Assembly (NCBI RefSeq): GCF_900090265.1
Contig: NZ_LT607752.1
Location: 6,392,001 to 6,456,000, forward strand
Reading direction: 5' to 3'
From: Micromonospora rifamycinica
Lineage (GTDB): Bacteria; Actinomycetota; Actinomycetes; Mycobacteriales; Micromonosporaceae
DNA length: 64,000 bases
Positions within the stretch are counted from its first letter, which is position 1. Each line of letters opens with the position of its first letter. A program made the translations under genes and the position numbers. Positions 1-8,563 of the stretch are shown piece after piece. The notes beneath the pieces were generated by a model. It ran no database searches, had not been told where the DNA came from, and saw only the letters and a list, made by a program, of their open reading frames with translations.

Positions 1-372
1 GACGCCCTCCCGGGCGAACTGGGCGGTCCAGCCGTTGACCCGCACCGACTCGACGTCGAGCAGGAAGTCGAGGTTGAAGCGGGAAAGGTCCTGGGTGGCG
101 GTGGCCAGGATGGTGGTGGTGCCGCTGAGCCGGTCGCTGGCCGGTTCGTAGCGGAGCCGGACGTCGTAGTGGTCGACGTCGTAGCCGCCGTTGCCGTAGT
201 CGGGGAAGTAGGGGTCGCCGAGCCCGGCGCTACCGGGTTTCGGGGCGGCCGAGACCGCGACCGACCGGCTCTTGCCCGGTCGGGCGTCGGCCTGGCCGGG
301 GGTGCCGGTCACCAGGGTGCCGGCGGTGGTGACGGTCAGGGCGGCGATGGCCGCCGTGAAAACACGTCGCAC
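1..372 (-). CDS. M1 family metallopeptidase, N-terminal part (runs off the left edge)
   Basis: Only the first 124 codons are in the window. They show a signal-peptide-like N-terminus (Arg-Arg, then an Ala/Thr-rich hydrophobic stretch, residues 1-30). The text GDPYFPDYGNGGYDVDHYDV follows at about residue 55, which is the hallmark start of secreted actinobacterial M1 (PepN-like) aminopeptidases, where zinc-dependent cleavage removes N-terminal residues. The HExxH zinc site would lie beyond the edge and is not seen. I chose GTG at 372 because GGAGGGA sits about 8 nt upstream; an ATG at 390 in the same frame overlaps that ribosome site and is less likely. The family call rests on the N-terminal signature only. 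Confidence 0.72.
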   Translation of the reverse strand, partial: MRRVFTAAIAALTVTTAGTLVTGTPGQADARPGKSRSVAVSAAPKPGSAGLGDPYFPDYGNGGYDVDHYDVRLRYEPASDRLSGTTTILATATQDLSRFNLDFLLDVESVRVNGWTAQFAREGV

Positions 373-572
373 GGGGTGGACTCCCTCCATCGGGGTGTTC
401 GCACCGACAACCTAATCGACGCCGGTGGAACCATGCGCGCCGGACGGGTGGGGATCGGCTGTTCTCTTTGTGTCGATGTTTCGCTAGCATTACCGACTAG
501 TAACAAAGCCTCACCCCCTTGGCCACGCGCGCGGTCCAGAGGCTTCACCGTTCCTGCCCCTGGAGGATCGTC

Positions 573-1385
573 ATGCCCCACCGCGCCCTACCCCGCCGCG
601 CCCTGGCCCGTGCCGTCACCGCGCTGACCGCCCTGCTCGCCACCGTCGTCGGCGTCGTGCTCGTCCCCACCGCCGCCCAGGCCGCCACCGTCCACTACGT
701 GGCGCTCGGCGACTCCTACTCCTCCGGCGTCGGCGCCGGACCGTACGACCTGTCCACCTGCCTGCGCAGCCAGAAGTCGTACGCCCCGCTGTGGGCCGCC
801 GCCAACGCGGTCACCAGCTTCGCCTTCCCCGCCTGCGGCGGCGCGGTCACCGCCGACGTGATCAGCAAGCAGCTCGGCGCGTTGAGCGCCACCACCACGC
901 TGGTCACCATCACCATCGGCGGCAACGACGCCGGCTTCGCCGACGTGATCACCAGTTGCCGGTTCGGCAGCACGGCGAACTGCACCGCAGCGGTCGACAA
1001 GGCCAAGAGCTTCGCCACCGCCACGCTGCCCGGCCGGCTCGACGCCACCTACGCCGCGATCCGTGACCGGGCCCCGAACGCCCGGCTGGTGGTGCTCGGC
1101 TACCCCCGGCTCTTCGAGACCGGCTCCTGCGGTGTGCTGGCGATGAGCAGCTACAAGCGGACCATCCTCAACGAGGCCGCCGACGTGCTCGCCACGGTCA
1201 CCGCCGCCCGGGCCGCCGCGGCCGGGGCCACCTTCGCCGACGCCCGCCCGTTCTTCACCGGGCACGGCGTCTGCGCCGCCGCCCCGTGGATCCGCGACGT
1301 CAGCGGCGTCATCGAGGCGTACCACCCGAACGCCGACGGCTACCGGTACGGCTACCTGCCCACGTTGGACGCCGCGCTGCGCTGA
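573..1385 (+). CDS. Secreted SGNH-hydrolase-family esterase/lipase
   Basis: 270 aa. A signal peptide ends at AQA (residue 37), so the enzyme is exported. SGNH blocks are present in order: GDSYSSG (nucleophile Ser48), GGNDAG (residues 116-121, oxyanion-hole Asn118) and YHPN near the C-terminus (catalytic His251). The length fits secreted actinomycete GDSL esterases of the Streptomyces-type lipase group, which hydrolyse acyl esters and carry disulfides; Cys residues are at the expected spread. The ATG at 573 has GGAGGA 5 nt upstream. An in-frame ATG at 519 adds a non-signal-like leader and is rejected. The substrate is not deducible. It appears monocistronic, divergent from the M1 peptidase gene. 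Confidence 0.9.
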   Translation: MPHRALPRRALARAVTALTALLATVVGVVLVPTAAQAATVHYVALGDSYSSGVGAGPYDLSTCLRSQKSYAPLWAAANAVTSFAFPACGGAVTADVISKQLGALSATTTLVTITIGGNDAGFADVITSCRFGSTANCTAAVDKAKSFATATLPGRLDATYAAIRDRAPNARLVVLGYPRLFETGSCGVLAMSSYKRTILNEAADVLATVTAARAAAAGATFADARPFFTGHGVCAAAPWIRDVSGVIEAYHPNADGYRYGYLPTLDAALR

Positions 1386-1492
1386 CCGGCGCGGCCGGGG
1401 TCACCGGCGGCACCGCACCGGGCACGGTCTGTTGCCGACGTCGTCGACAATGGGAGGCCTGTGGTCTCCCGGACGACGGTGGAGGTGCCCGT

Positions 1493-4204
1493 ATGCGCGA
1501 ACCGGTGACCCCGCCGCCGCCCCGGCCGCCGGCCGCGGACGACCCGCAGCCCCGGCCGCCCACTGCGGACGGCCCCCCGGTCGGCGGCGCGGAGCTGCTC
1601 GCCCTGCTCACCCGGCTGCTGCGCCGGCCCCGCCGGGACGACCGCCGGCTGCCGGTGCTCTGGCTGGTCCGGGCGGCCACCGGCGGCGACCCTGGTCTCC
1701 TGCTGCGCCGGTTCGTCGGGCGGGGCGCGGGTCGCCAGGTGCCGCACGCCGTACTGGACCTGGCCGCCCGCCCCGACCTCGCCGACGTCCCGGCCCTGCT
1801 GCGGGAGCTGCGCCGACAGTTGTCGTTGGAGGCGTTCGGGGCGGCCCGGCTGCGGTTCCGGCACTATCCGCTGGCCGACTGGCTGATGCAGCAGACCCTC
1901 GAGGTGGGCGTCGACGGCGCCGGCAGCGGGCGGGCCAACCTGGTCCGTCGGCTGCGTGACCGGCGCGGTCAGCGTCCCGTGGAGGAGCCGCAGGTCAGCG
2001 GGGAGTCGGGGGTCGGCACGGCGCTCCAGGTGCTGCTCTGGCTGCTGCGCCGGGCGGTGCCGAGCGTGGTGTTCCGGATCGCCGTCTCCGGCCGGGTGCC
2101 GGCCGTCGGGAGCCAGTACCGCTGGTTCATGCGGCAGCAGTACCTGGCCCCCCGCCAGTCGGTGACCTTCCTCGGGTTCGCCGAACGCCTCACCGCCGGG
2201 TGGCGCGACGGCGAGCAACCGGCCCAGGTGGACAAGCTGCTGCTGCACGCCTTCCTGGAGGACCTGCGGCAGGCGTACCGGCGACGGGTCTGGCGGCCCG
2301 GGGACTGGCGGCGTACCGCGTACCCGGTGCTGCTGCTCGACGGGGTGACCGTGGGCGGCGTCGGGCACACCCTGGTCCGGCTGCTCAACGACGTCCGCAA
2401 CGAGACCGGGCGCAACGATCCGCTGCTGGTCGTGGCGCTCGCCGCCGAACCGCCACCGGAAACGCCCGGCACCCGCCCGCTGCGGGAGGCGGACAAGGCG
2501 TGCGACGAGTGGGCCGAGGCGGTGTCCGAGACCCGCCGGTTGCGGCGGCCCGCCGCCTGGCTGGTGGTGCTGCGACCGGACGCCGACGACGCCACCCCGC
2601 CCCGCGGGGCGGTTCCGCCCGCGCTGGTCGCGCCCGACCCGCCGTGGTGGTCGCGCCGGTTCCTGCCGGCCGCCGTGGTGCTGGTCCTGCTGGCCGGGGT
2701 CGGGGTGTGGGCGGACAGCCGGTGGACGACCGACTGCCATCCGGCGCTGGCCGGTCAGGTGCGGGTGCGGTTGATCGCCGAGGAGTGCGTCGGCTACAGC
2801 GACCATGCGGCGCAGGTGTTCAACAGCGAACCCGGCCAGGAGCGGCTGCGGGCGGTGCAGCGGCGGATCTTCGCGCAGAACCGGGCCGCCGAGGAGGTGT
2901 GGCGGCGCAGCGACCACCGCCGCCCCTACCTCACCCTGGTCTACCTGGGCACCCTCACCGGCAACCGGACCCGGCCGGACGAGGAGTCGTACGTCTCCGA
3001 ACGGGAGGAGCTGGAGGGCCTGGCCACCGCCCAGTACGCGCTGCTCAAGGAGTCGGCGGCGGCCGACGGCGCGGCCCTGCTGCACGTGGTGGTCGCCAAC
3101 GGGGGCCGGCAGATGCGCCACGCCGGGCCGGCGGTGGCCATGCTGGAGGAGTTGGCCCACGACGATCCGACCGTGCTCGGGGTGGTGGGGCTGGTGGAGA
3201 GCCGGGCCAGCACCGCCTCGGCGTTGCGGGAACTCAACCGGGTGGGGCTGCCGGTGCTCGCGCCCACCCTGTCGGCCGACCGGATGTCGCAGAACTCCAG
3301 CCTCTACCTCCAGGTGTCCGCGCCGAACGCCGATCAGGCCCGGATGATCGAGGTGTACGCCCGGCAGGTGCTGCGGGTGACCGAGGCGCACGTCTACTAC
3401 ACCACCGGCGAGCGCAGCTCCCTGACCGAGGATCTCTACGTCGGCACCCTGGTCGACGGGCTGCGCCAGCGGTTCGGCACCCGGCTGACCCGGCTCGACG
3501 AGTGGAGTGTCGGGCGACGGTTGACCAGCGAGTGCGGCTACCAGGGTGTGCTGGTGTTCGCCGGCCGCTGGTCGGAGTTCGACGGCTTCCTGCGGGCGTT
3601 GAAGGAGTGCGGCGGCAACCCGCCCCGGCACCTGGTCGGCGACGACTCGGTCAACCGGTACATGGCCAACCCGGGGTTGCGGGTCAACGCCCCGGGCAAC
3701 CTGCCCGTGACGTACGTGTCGAAGGCGGCACTGGCCACCTGTGCCGTGCTGCGGGCCGCACAGGCCGCCGGGGACGACGCCCGGGGCAGCTTCCTGAACT
3801 GGGTCGGCTCGGCCGACCTGCTCGACCCGCCGCGCTGCCGCGACGGTGCCGGCGTACCGGTCGGCGAGCGGGTCAGCCTCGCCTACGACGCGGCGATGAT
3901 GATGGTGCGGGCGGTGGAGAGCCTGGCCGCCCGGCTGCGGCACGCCGACCCCGGCTGGCGCTGGGATCCGCACGCGGTCAACCCGGTCGGCGTGCACGCC
4001 GAGGTGCTGCGCCAGAACGCCGCCACCGGCTACCCGGGGGTGGCCGGGGTGATCCGGTACGCCCCCGACTCGGGCGAGCCGGTCGCCAAGCGGCTGGCGC
4101 TGCTGCGGGTGGCCCGGGTGCCGGACGTCGCCGCCGAACCGGTCGAGGTGTTCCACTGCGGTGCCGCCGACGGCGGGCCGGACCCGGGCTGCCGGCCGGT
4201 CTGA
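1493..4204 (+). CDS. Membrane sensor: P-loop-like N-domain, TM, extracytoplasmic type I substrate-binding domain
   Basis: 903 aa. Pro-rich residues 1-35 lead into a roughly 350-aa cytoplasmic region whose layout resembles P-loop/STAND domains, but where a Walker A lysine would be expected the text reads ATGGDPG, so nucleotide binding is doubtful. One TM helix (about 390-408, FLPAAVVLVLLAGVGVW) follows, then ECVG and a type I periplasmic-binding (Leu/Ile/Val-receptor-like) domain, about 435-880. Many actinobacterial proteins annotated as ABC substrate-binding proteins share this plan, yet no permease or ATPase is encoded here, so a ligand-sensing role is inferred. ATG 1493 has GGAGG 7 nt upstream. 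The next two genes follow closely and probably form one operon. Confidence 0.72.
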   Translation: MREPVTPPPPRPPAADDPQPRPPTADGPPVGGAELLALLTRLLRRPRRDDRRLPVLWLVRAATGGDPGLLLRRFVGRGAGRQVPHAVLDLAARPDLADVPALLRELRRQLSLEAFGAARLRFRHYPLADWLMQQTLEVGVDGAGSGRANLVRRLRDRRGQRPVEEPQVSGESGVGTALQVLLWLLRRAVPSVVFRIAVSGRVPAVGSQYRWFMRQQYLAPRQSVTFLGFAERLTAGWRDGEQPAQVDKLLLHAFLEDLRQAYRRRVWRPGDWRRTAYPVLLLDGVTVGGVGHTLVRLLNDVRNETGRNDPLLVVALAAEPPPETPGTRPLREADKACDEWAEAVSETRRLRRPAAWLVVLRPDADDATPPRGAVPPALVAPDPPWWSRRFLPAAVVLVLLAGVGVWADSRWTTDCHPALAGQVRVRLIAEECVGYSDHAAQVFNSEPGQERLRAVQRRIFAQNRAAEEVWRRSDHRRPYLTLVYLGTLTGNRTRPDEESYVSEREELEGLATAQYALLKESAAADGAALLHVVVANGGRQMRHAGPAVAMLEELAHDDPTVLGVVGLVESRASTASALRELNRVGLPVLAPTLSADRMSQNSSLYLQVSAPNADQARMIEVYARQVLRVTEAHVYYTTGERSSLTEDLYVGTLVDGLRQRFGTRLTRLDEWSVGRRLTSECGYQGVLVFAGRWSEFDGFLRALKECGGNPPRHLVGDDSVNRYMANPGLRVNAPGNLPVTYVSKAALATCAVLRAAQAAGDDARGSFLNWVGSADLLDPPRCRDGAGVPVGERVSLAYDAAMMMVRAVESLAARLRHADPGWRWDPHAVNPVGVHAEVLRQNAATGYPGVAGVIRYAPDSGEPVAKRLALLRVARVPDVAAEPVEVFHCGAADGGPDPGCRPV

Positions 4205-4284
4205 CCGGCGGCGGGCCGTGCGTCGTGACCCGGCGGGGCGTTAGGGTTCCCTCGTTTCGTCCGCGCGTCGGTGGGGGGCAGTGG

Positions 4285-5226
4285 GTGGGCAGGCTCGCGT
4301 CCGCGTACGGGCAGGCGGTCGCCGTGCACCGGCAGGCCCGGCAGCGGTGGACGGCGGCCGGCGCGGCGCTGGCCCGGCTGTCCCGGCGGCCCGTCCCGGA
4401 AACCACCGCCGATCTGGTCGCCCGGCTGTCCCGGCTGGCCAACGTGCTGGCCGCCCCGTCGGCGTCCGGTGCGCCGGCACCGGTGCGGATCGGGGAGGCG
4501 TCCACGGCGGAGGGCCGGTTCCCGCTGCTGCTGCCGTTGGGCGCGGGCCGGCACCTGGCGGTCGACCGCGACGCCCGCGATCCCCGGGTGGCGGTGCTGC
4601 TGCGGCTGCTGGTGCTGCGGCTGCTCAGCACGGCCGCGCCGGGCACCGTGCGGGTGGTCGGCATCGACCCGGCCGCCTGGGGGGCCACCTTCCTCCCGCT
4701 GCGCCCGTTGCGGGACGCCGGGGTGCTCGGCGCCGTCGCCACCACCGGGGTGGAGATCGCCGCGCTGCTGGACGCCGCCGAGGCGCACGCCCACGCCGAT
4801 GCGGGGGAGGCGGAACTGCTGCTGGTGGTGGCCGCGTCCGCGCCCGGCCCGAAGGAGCTGGCCCGGCTCGCCGCGCTCACCCACGCCGGGCCGGCGGCCG
4901 GGGTGTGCGTGCTGTTCGCCGGGCGCGCGGTGACCACGCCCGGCCAGGCCGCACCCGCGCTGGGCGGCACCACCGAGGTACGCCTCGACGAACGTTACGC
5001 CCGCATCGGCGACCCGCCGGGGCAGCCGTTCAGCGACGACGGCACCGGGTTGGCCGTACCGGTGCTGCTCGACGACGACCCGCCCGCCTCGGCGGTGCGG
5101 GCGCTGGCCGACCGGCTGGGCGCGCAGGTGCGCCGGGAGACCGCCGGGCACCCGGCCGACCCGCTGCCCGGGCAGCGCCGGACCGGGTCCACCCGGGCCG
5201 GTCACCAGCCCGGGGAGGGGCGCTGA
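4285..5226 (+). CDS. Uncharacterised protein resembling the N-terminal region of FtsK-like proteins of sensor loci
   Basis: About 313 aa, no signal peptide or TM. It is rich in Ala/Arg/Leu. The centre (about residues 70-215) alternates hydrophobic strands and helices, including RVVGIDPAAWGATFLPL and LLLVVAAS. That resembles the nucleotide-domain-like N-terminal region of large FtsK/SpoIIIE-type proteins, but no Walker A (GxxxxGK[ST]) is visible, so it would be inactive or only a partial homologue. GTG 4285 was chosen for the GGGGGG run just upstream; GTG 4225 is the alternative. The stop abuts the next start with no gap, so translation is probably coupled. Function unknown; the family link is a weak inference. 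Confidence 0.6.
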   Translation: MGRLASAYGQAVAVHRQARQRWTAAGAALARLSRRPVPETTADLVARLSRLANVLAAPSASGAPAPVRIGEASTAEGRFPLLLPLGAGRHLAVDRDARDPRVAVLLRLLVLRLLSTAAPGTVRVVGIDPAAWGATFLPLRPLRDAGVLGAVATTGVEIAALLDAAEAHAHADAGEAELLLVVAASAPGPKELARLAALTHAGPAAGVCVLFAGRAVTTPGQAAPALGGTTEVRLDERYARIGDPPGQPFSDDGTGLAVPVLLDDDPPASAVRALADRLGAQVRRETAGHPADPLPGQRRTGSTRAGHQPGEGR

Positions 5227-6027
5227 GTGGCCGACTACGACGAGTACGCGGCGGCCGTCCGGCAGCTCTCGACGCGGATCCGGGAGGGCGGGTCAGGTGC
5301 CGCCGCCGAGGCGGAGCGCCGCCGTGCCCTGAGCGCCGGGGTCGACCAGCTGGGCCAGCGGCTGGCCGCCCAGGAGCAGCGCCTCGACCAGCTCGGCGCG
5401 GCGGCCGGCCTGTCCCCGGTCGTCGACGCCGCCGACCGTGGCCCGGCCGCTGACCGTGCCCCCGGCTCCGGTCCGGCGTCCGTCGCCGGTAGGGACATTG
5501 CCGCGACCGCCGGGGCGTCCGCCGCCGGTAGGGACGCCGCCGCGACCGTCGGGGCTTCCGCCGCCGGTAGGGACGCCGCCGCGACCGTCGGGGCGGACGG
5601 CGACGCGGACGGCGATCCGGCGGTCGCGTTGGCGCAGGCCCGCCGCCTGGTCGACGAGGCGGACCGGCTGGGTGGGCGGGCCGAGGCGCTGGCCCGGCGG
5701 CCCGCGCTGCTGCCCACCTGGTCGCCGACGGCCCGCGCGGTCGCCGTCTATCTGGGCTGTGCCGCCACCGGCGCGCTGGCCATGCTGGCGCTGGTGGTCG
5801 CCAACGGCTCCGGCCTGGTCGACGGCGTGACCCTCGGCGCGTTGACCTGCGCCGGGCTGCCGTTGATCTCCTTCGTCACCGGCTGGCTGGTGCTCGGGCG
5901 GTGGGGACGACCGGCCCTGGCCGGTGCCGACGCGTCCCGGTTCGCCCCGCTCGGCTTCGTGATCTGCGCGCTGCTGCTGCCGTCGACGTACTGCGTCGTC
6001 CTGCTGCTGGTCCGCTTCCTGGGCTGA
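5227..6027 (+). CDS. Coiled-coil membrane protein with 13-aa tandem repeats, function unknown
   Basis: 266 aa. Residues 1-60 form a charged helix with a heptad look (likely coiled coil). Residues 87-125 hold three copies of an Ala-rich 13-residue repeat (AGRDAAATVGASA type). A second short charged helix follows (135-165), then three predicted TM helices (about 170-195, 200-222, 240-265) ending at the C-terminus. The N-terminal two thirds would be cytoplasmic. The GTG at 5227 directly follows the preceding stop. The membrane anchor and coiled coil suggest a scaffold for the two upstream products, which is inference only. No enzymatic motif is seen. Confidence 0.7.
   Translation: MADYDEYAAAVRQLSTRIREGGSGAAAEAERRRALSAGVDQLGQRLAAQEQRLDQLGAAAGLSPVVDAADRGPAADRAPGSGPASVAGRDIAATAGASAAGRDAAATVGASAAGRDAAATVGADGDADGDPAVALAQARRLVDEADRLGGRAEALARRPALLPTWSPTARAVAVYLGCAATGALAMLALVVANGSGLVDGVTLGALTCAGLPLISFVTGWLVLGRWGRPALAGADASRFAPLGFVICALLLPSTYCVVLLLVRFLG
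5482..5598 (+). repeat. Three tandem 39-bp repeats inside the coiled-coil protein gene
   Basis: The marker GGTAGGG recurs at 5488, 5527 and 5566, a 39-bp period (13 codons). Copies two and three are almost identical at the DNA level, and copy one differs by a few bases. The period is a multiple of three, so copy-number change would keep the frame. Confidence 0.85.
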
Positions 6028-6244
6028 CCGGACAGCCGGCTTTCGTCCTGGGTGGACCGGTCGTGGGTCGCTCACCCGGCGGTACTGGAGCGGATCTGCG
6101 ATGCTGACGGGCGTCGGCCCCCCACCACGGCCGGATGCTCGCGGCGGTGACGCCTGCCGGGCGTACGGCCACAGGGGAGGGACGGCCGGGGTCACGTCGA
6201 CCACCGTGCCCCCGCCGTGTTCACCGCGATGAGACGAGAGCCCT

Positions 6245-6613
6245 ATGCCATTGAGGAAAGTCATCGCCGCCGCGTCGATGGCGGCGGCGCTGGTGGGTGT
6301 CAGCGCCGTGCCAGCCCAGGCGGCGACGGGCTACAACCGTTGCCCGCAGTTCAGGATGTGTGTGTTCACCGGCCCCAACGGCTCCGGCACCATGGCGGCC
6401 TTCGCGGTCGGCGACGGTGACCTGGGTGACAGCAACGGCCCGACCGGTATGAACAACAACATCGAGAGCTTCTGGAACAACAGCGGTCACCACTGGGACT
6501 TCTGGGACCTGCCCGGCTACTCCGGTGACGTCCGGCACTCCGAGCCGTACGTCGGCGGCAAGAACTTCGGTTCCGCCTGGGACAACCGGGTCTCCTCCCT
6601 GCACGACTACTGA
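6245..6613 (+). CDS. Secreted peptidase inhibitor family I36-like protein
   Basis: 122 aa. The signal peptide ends at AQA (residue 26), leaving a mature domain of about 96 aa. The domain has the beta/gamma-crystallin-like look of family I36 (Streptomyces metalloproteinase inhibitor SMPI): CPQFRMCVFTGPNGSG at the start, many Gly/Asn/Trp/Tyr residues, and a final WDNRVSSLHDY. Two Cys (about 33 and 38) could pair. Family members inhibit metalloproteases or act as small extracellular beta-sandwich proteins; which applies here cannot be read from sequence. The ATG follows a GAGACGAGAG ribosome site. It stands alone and is followed by a hairpin terminator. Confidence 0.82.
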   Translation: MPLRKVIAAASMAAALVGVSAVPAQAATGYNRCPQFRMCVFTGPNGSGTMAAFAVGDGDLGDSNGPTGMNNNIESFWNNSGHHWDFWDLPGYSGDVRHSEPYVGGKNFGSAWDNRVSSLHDY

Positions 6614-6623
6614 CCGGCACCGC

Positions 6624-6666
6624 GCCCGCCCGCAGCCGGGGAAACACCCCGCGGCCGCGGGCGGGC
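6624..6666 (+). terminator. Rho-independent-type hairpin after the I36 gene
   Basis: A 10-bp perfect stem (GCCCGCCCGC at 6624-6633 with its complement at 6657-6666) encloses a nested GGGG/CCCC hairpin. There is no T-run, as is usual in high-GC actinobacteria. Confidence 0.6.
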
Positions 6667-6794
6667 CGCGTCCGTCTCGGAACGGGCCGCACCATCGTCG
6701 CCTTGCTCCCTTGTCCGACCCTCTATCGTGGACGGCGCACCACGCGGTGTGGCCAATGACCGTCCGATCCGGGTGGTGTCGATGAGGTGTCAGC

Positions 6795-7940
6795 GTGATT
6801 GACGGCGGTCGGCGTGAGAAGCTCCTCCGGGAGTTGTCGATATCGCTGGTCAGCGGACTGATCCTCGCCGTCGCGGGTAAGGCGTACGCGTCGTGGGCGG
6901 CCACCGCGTGGGCCAGGTCGGCCTGGCTGGTGCTGCCGGCGGTCGTCGCGGCCGCGGGGACCGCGTTCGCCGTCACCCGCTACCGCCATCACTCCGGCCG
7001 GCGACAGGTGTTCCTCCTGGTCTCGGCGTTCGTGCAGAAACACTGGGTCGCCGAGCTGGTGGAGAACCTGGTCCGGTCGCTGGACCGGCACGGTATCGAC
7101 CTCGTCCTCAAGATCCCACCGTACGAGTACGGCGGGCACGGCCAGCTGCAACAGCTCGCTGAGCTCAAGCGGAACTCCCGGGCCTTCCTCGGTGGCTTCG
7201 TCATGGCCGCCGACAGCGCGGCCAACCGGGTCGAGTTCGAACGGTTCTGCCGGAGCCTGCGCATCCCGATCGTGTTCATCGACTCGTCGCCGTTCGAGCA
7301 CGTGCGCGACTTTCCGCCGAACGCCGCCTTCGTCGGGTGCGAGGATGCCGAGATCGGTGCCCGGTCGGCCGAGTCGGTGGCCCGGATTCTGCGGGACCGG
7401 GGTGTGCCGTCGCCGAGCGTGCTGGTGGTCGGCAGCAACGAGCACTCCGGCCGGCAGGACGCCTTTGCCGCCCGGCTCCGGGCAGAGGTGGCAACCGTCG
7501 AGATCACCGTCAACGGCCAGGGCCGGTTCGATCGTGGGCGGGCCGCCGGGATAGTCGGCCAGATGTTGCAGGAGGCCCACCGCAGAGGCACCGCCGTGGA
7601 CGTCGTGTTCTGCACCAACGACGAGATGGCTCTCGGGGCGGTGGACGCGGTGCAGAAGCGGGCGGCCGCGGGCGAAGGCATCGGTGATCCGGTCATCGTC
7701 GGGGTGGACGGCACCCGTGAGGCGATCGCGACGATCGACGCGGGCGGCACCCGGTTCCGGTCGACCGTCGTGCAGGAGTCCGGCCGGGTGGCCGAGGTGG
7801 CGGTGAGCAACCTGCTCAGGCTCCGGGACCATGAGCCGCTGGACGTCAGGACGTACATCCCCACGATGATCTATCCGCTCGGCGACGCCTCCACGGCGGT
7901 GTCCGGCCCGAGGGGTGTCAGGCAGCACGACGCGTCCTGA
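6795..7940 (+). CDS. Membrane-anchored sugar-binding-type (type I periplasmic-binding/LacI-like effector domain) protein
   Basis: 381 aa. Two N-terminal TM helices (about 15-32 and 42-60) precede a type I periplasmic-binding domain (about 70-365). The fold cues are the FLLVSAFVQKHWVAELVENL start, VFIDSSPFEH, VVGSNEHSGRQDAF, FCTNDEMALGAV and VGVDGT, all typical of the LacI/RbsB effector domain. There is no DNA-binding HTH, so it is not a LacI repressor, and no ABC permease is nearby. An attached ligand sensor or tethered binding protein is the best inference. GTG 6795 has GAGG 7 nt upstream. The next gene is 35 nt downstream on the same strand. Confidence 0.75.
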   Translation: MIDGGRREKLLRELSISLVSGLILAVAGKAYASWAATAWARSAWLVLPAVVAAAGTAFAVTRYRHHSGRRQVFLLVSAFVQKHWVAELVENLVRSLDRHGIDLVLKIPPYEYGGHGQLQQLAELKRNSRAFLGGFVMAADSAANRVEFERFCRSLRIPIVFIDSSPFEHVRDFPPNAAFVGCEDAEIGARSAESVARILRDRGVPSPSVLVVGSNEHSGRQDAFAARLRAEVATVEITVNGQGRFDRGRAAGIVGQMLQEAHRRGTAVDVVFCTNDEMALGAVDAVQKRAAAGEGIGDPVIVGVDGTREAIATIDAGGTRFRSTVVQESGRVAEVAVSNLLRLRDHEPLDVRTYIPTMIYPLGDASTAVSGPRGVRQHDAS

Positions 7941-7975
7941 GCGGCGTACCGACCGGACAGGGTGGAGGAGATGGT

Positions 7976-8413
7976 GTGGTGGCGATGACCGGCCCGGGTG
8001 GGCGCGACGGTGGCGAGCTGGACGGGTTCCACGTCGGGTGGGTGCCGGCCGCGGCGGGCGACATGGTGTCGGACTTCGCGTCCGAGTGGGAGGACGTCAC
8101 CTTCGCCACCCGGGTGTGGGAACGTGCGGTCGAGGACGGTTACCAGGTGGACCTGCGGGTGCACGTGCTGCGGGGGGACCGGCTGGCCGGCCTGGCGGAG
8201 CTGCGCGACTACCTGGCCGAATACCACGAGCGCGATCCCGTCGACTGGCCGCTGACCGGGTTCGACCACGGTCAGGGGGCCGGGTTCGTCGGTGACGGTG
8301 AGGCGTTCTGGCTGGTGGAGCCGGGCCTGGCGGTCGACGTACTGGTGGATGTGGAGCGGTTCGGCGCGGACGCCGCACGTGTCGTCGCCGCATCGGTGGT
8401 CACCACCGGCTGA
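7976..8413 (+). CDS. Conserved hypothetical protein
   Basis: 145 aa, acidic, soluble, no signal or TM. The text FHVGWVPAAAGDMVSDFASE, then WEDVTFATRVWE, and FWLVEPGLAVDVLVDVERFG resemble uncharacterised actinomycete proteins of similar length. The role is unknown. GTG 7976 was chosen because GGAGGAG ends 5 nt before it; an in-frame ATG lies three codons later. It may be co-transcribed with the preceding membrane-anchored binding-type protein, as the gap is 35 nt. Confidence 0.65.
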   Translation: MVAMTGPGGRDGGELDGFHVGWVPAAAGDMVSDFASEWEDVTFATRVWERAVEDGYQVDLRVHVLRGDRLAGLAELRDYLAEYHERDPVDWPLTGFDHGQGAGFVGDGEAFWLVEPGLAVDVLVDVERFGADAARVVAASVVTTG

Positions 8414-8563
8414 GGGTCGAGCGCGGCGGTAGTTCCAGCGGCAGGCTCGCTCGCGATCGACGGAGATGCATGGTGTCGGAAACCCGATAACGTGCGGCTA
8501 CCCGCAGAGGGATTCGCATTCATATCCTGACGTGTTCACCGTCGCATATGGACGTGGAGAGTC

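Noticed and set aside
5482..5598. 39-bp repeats as a regulatory or phase-variable element
   Set aside because: The period keeps the reading frame and encodes a plain Ala-rich linker, so copy-number change would not switch the gene off.
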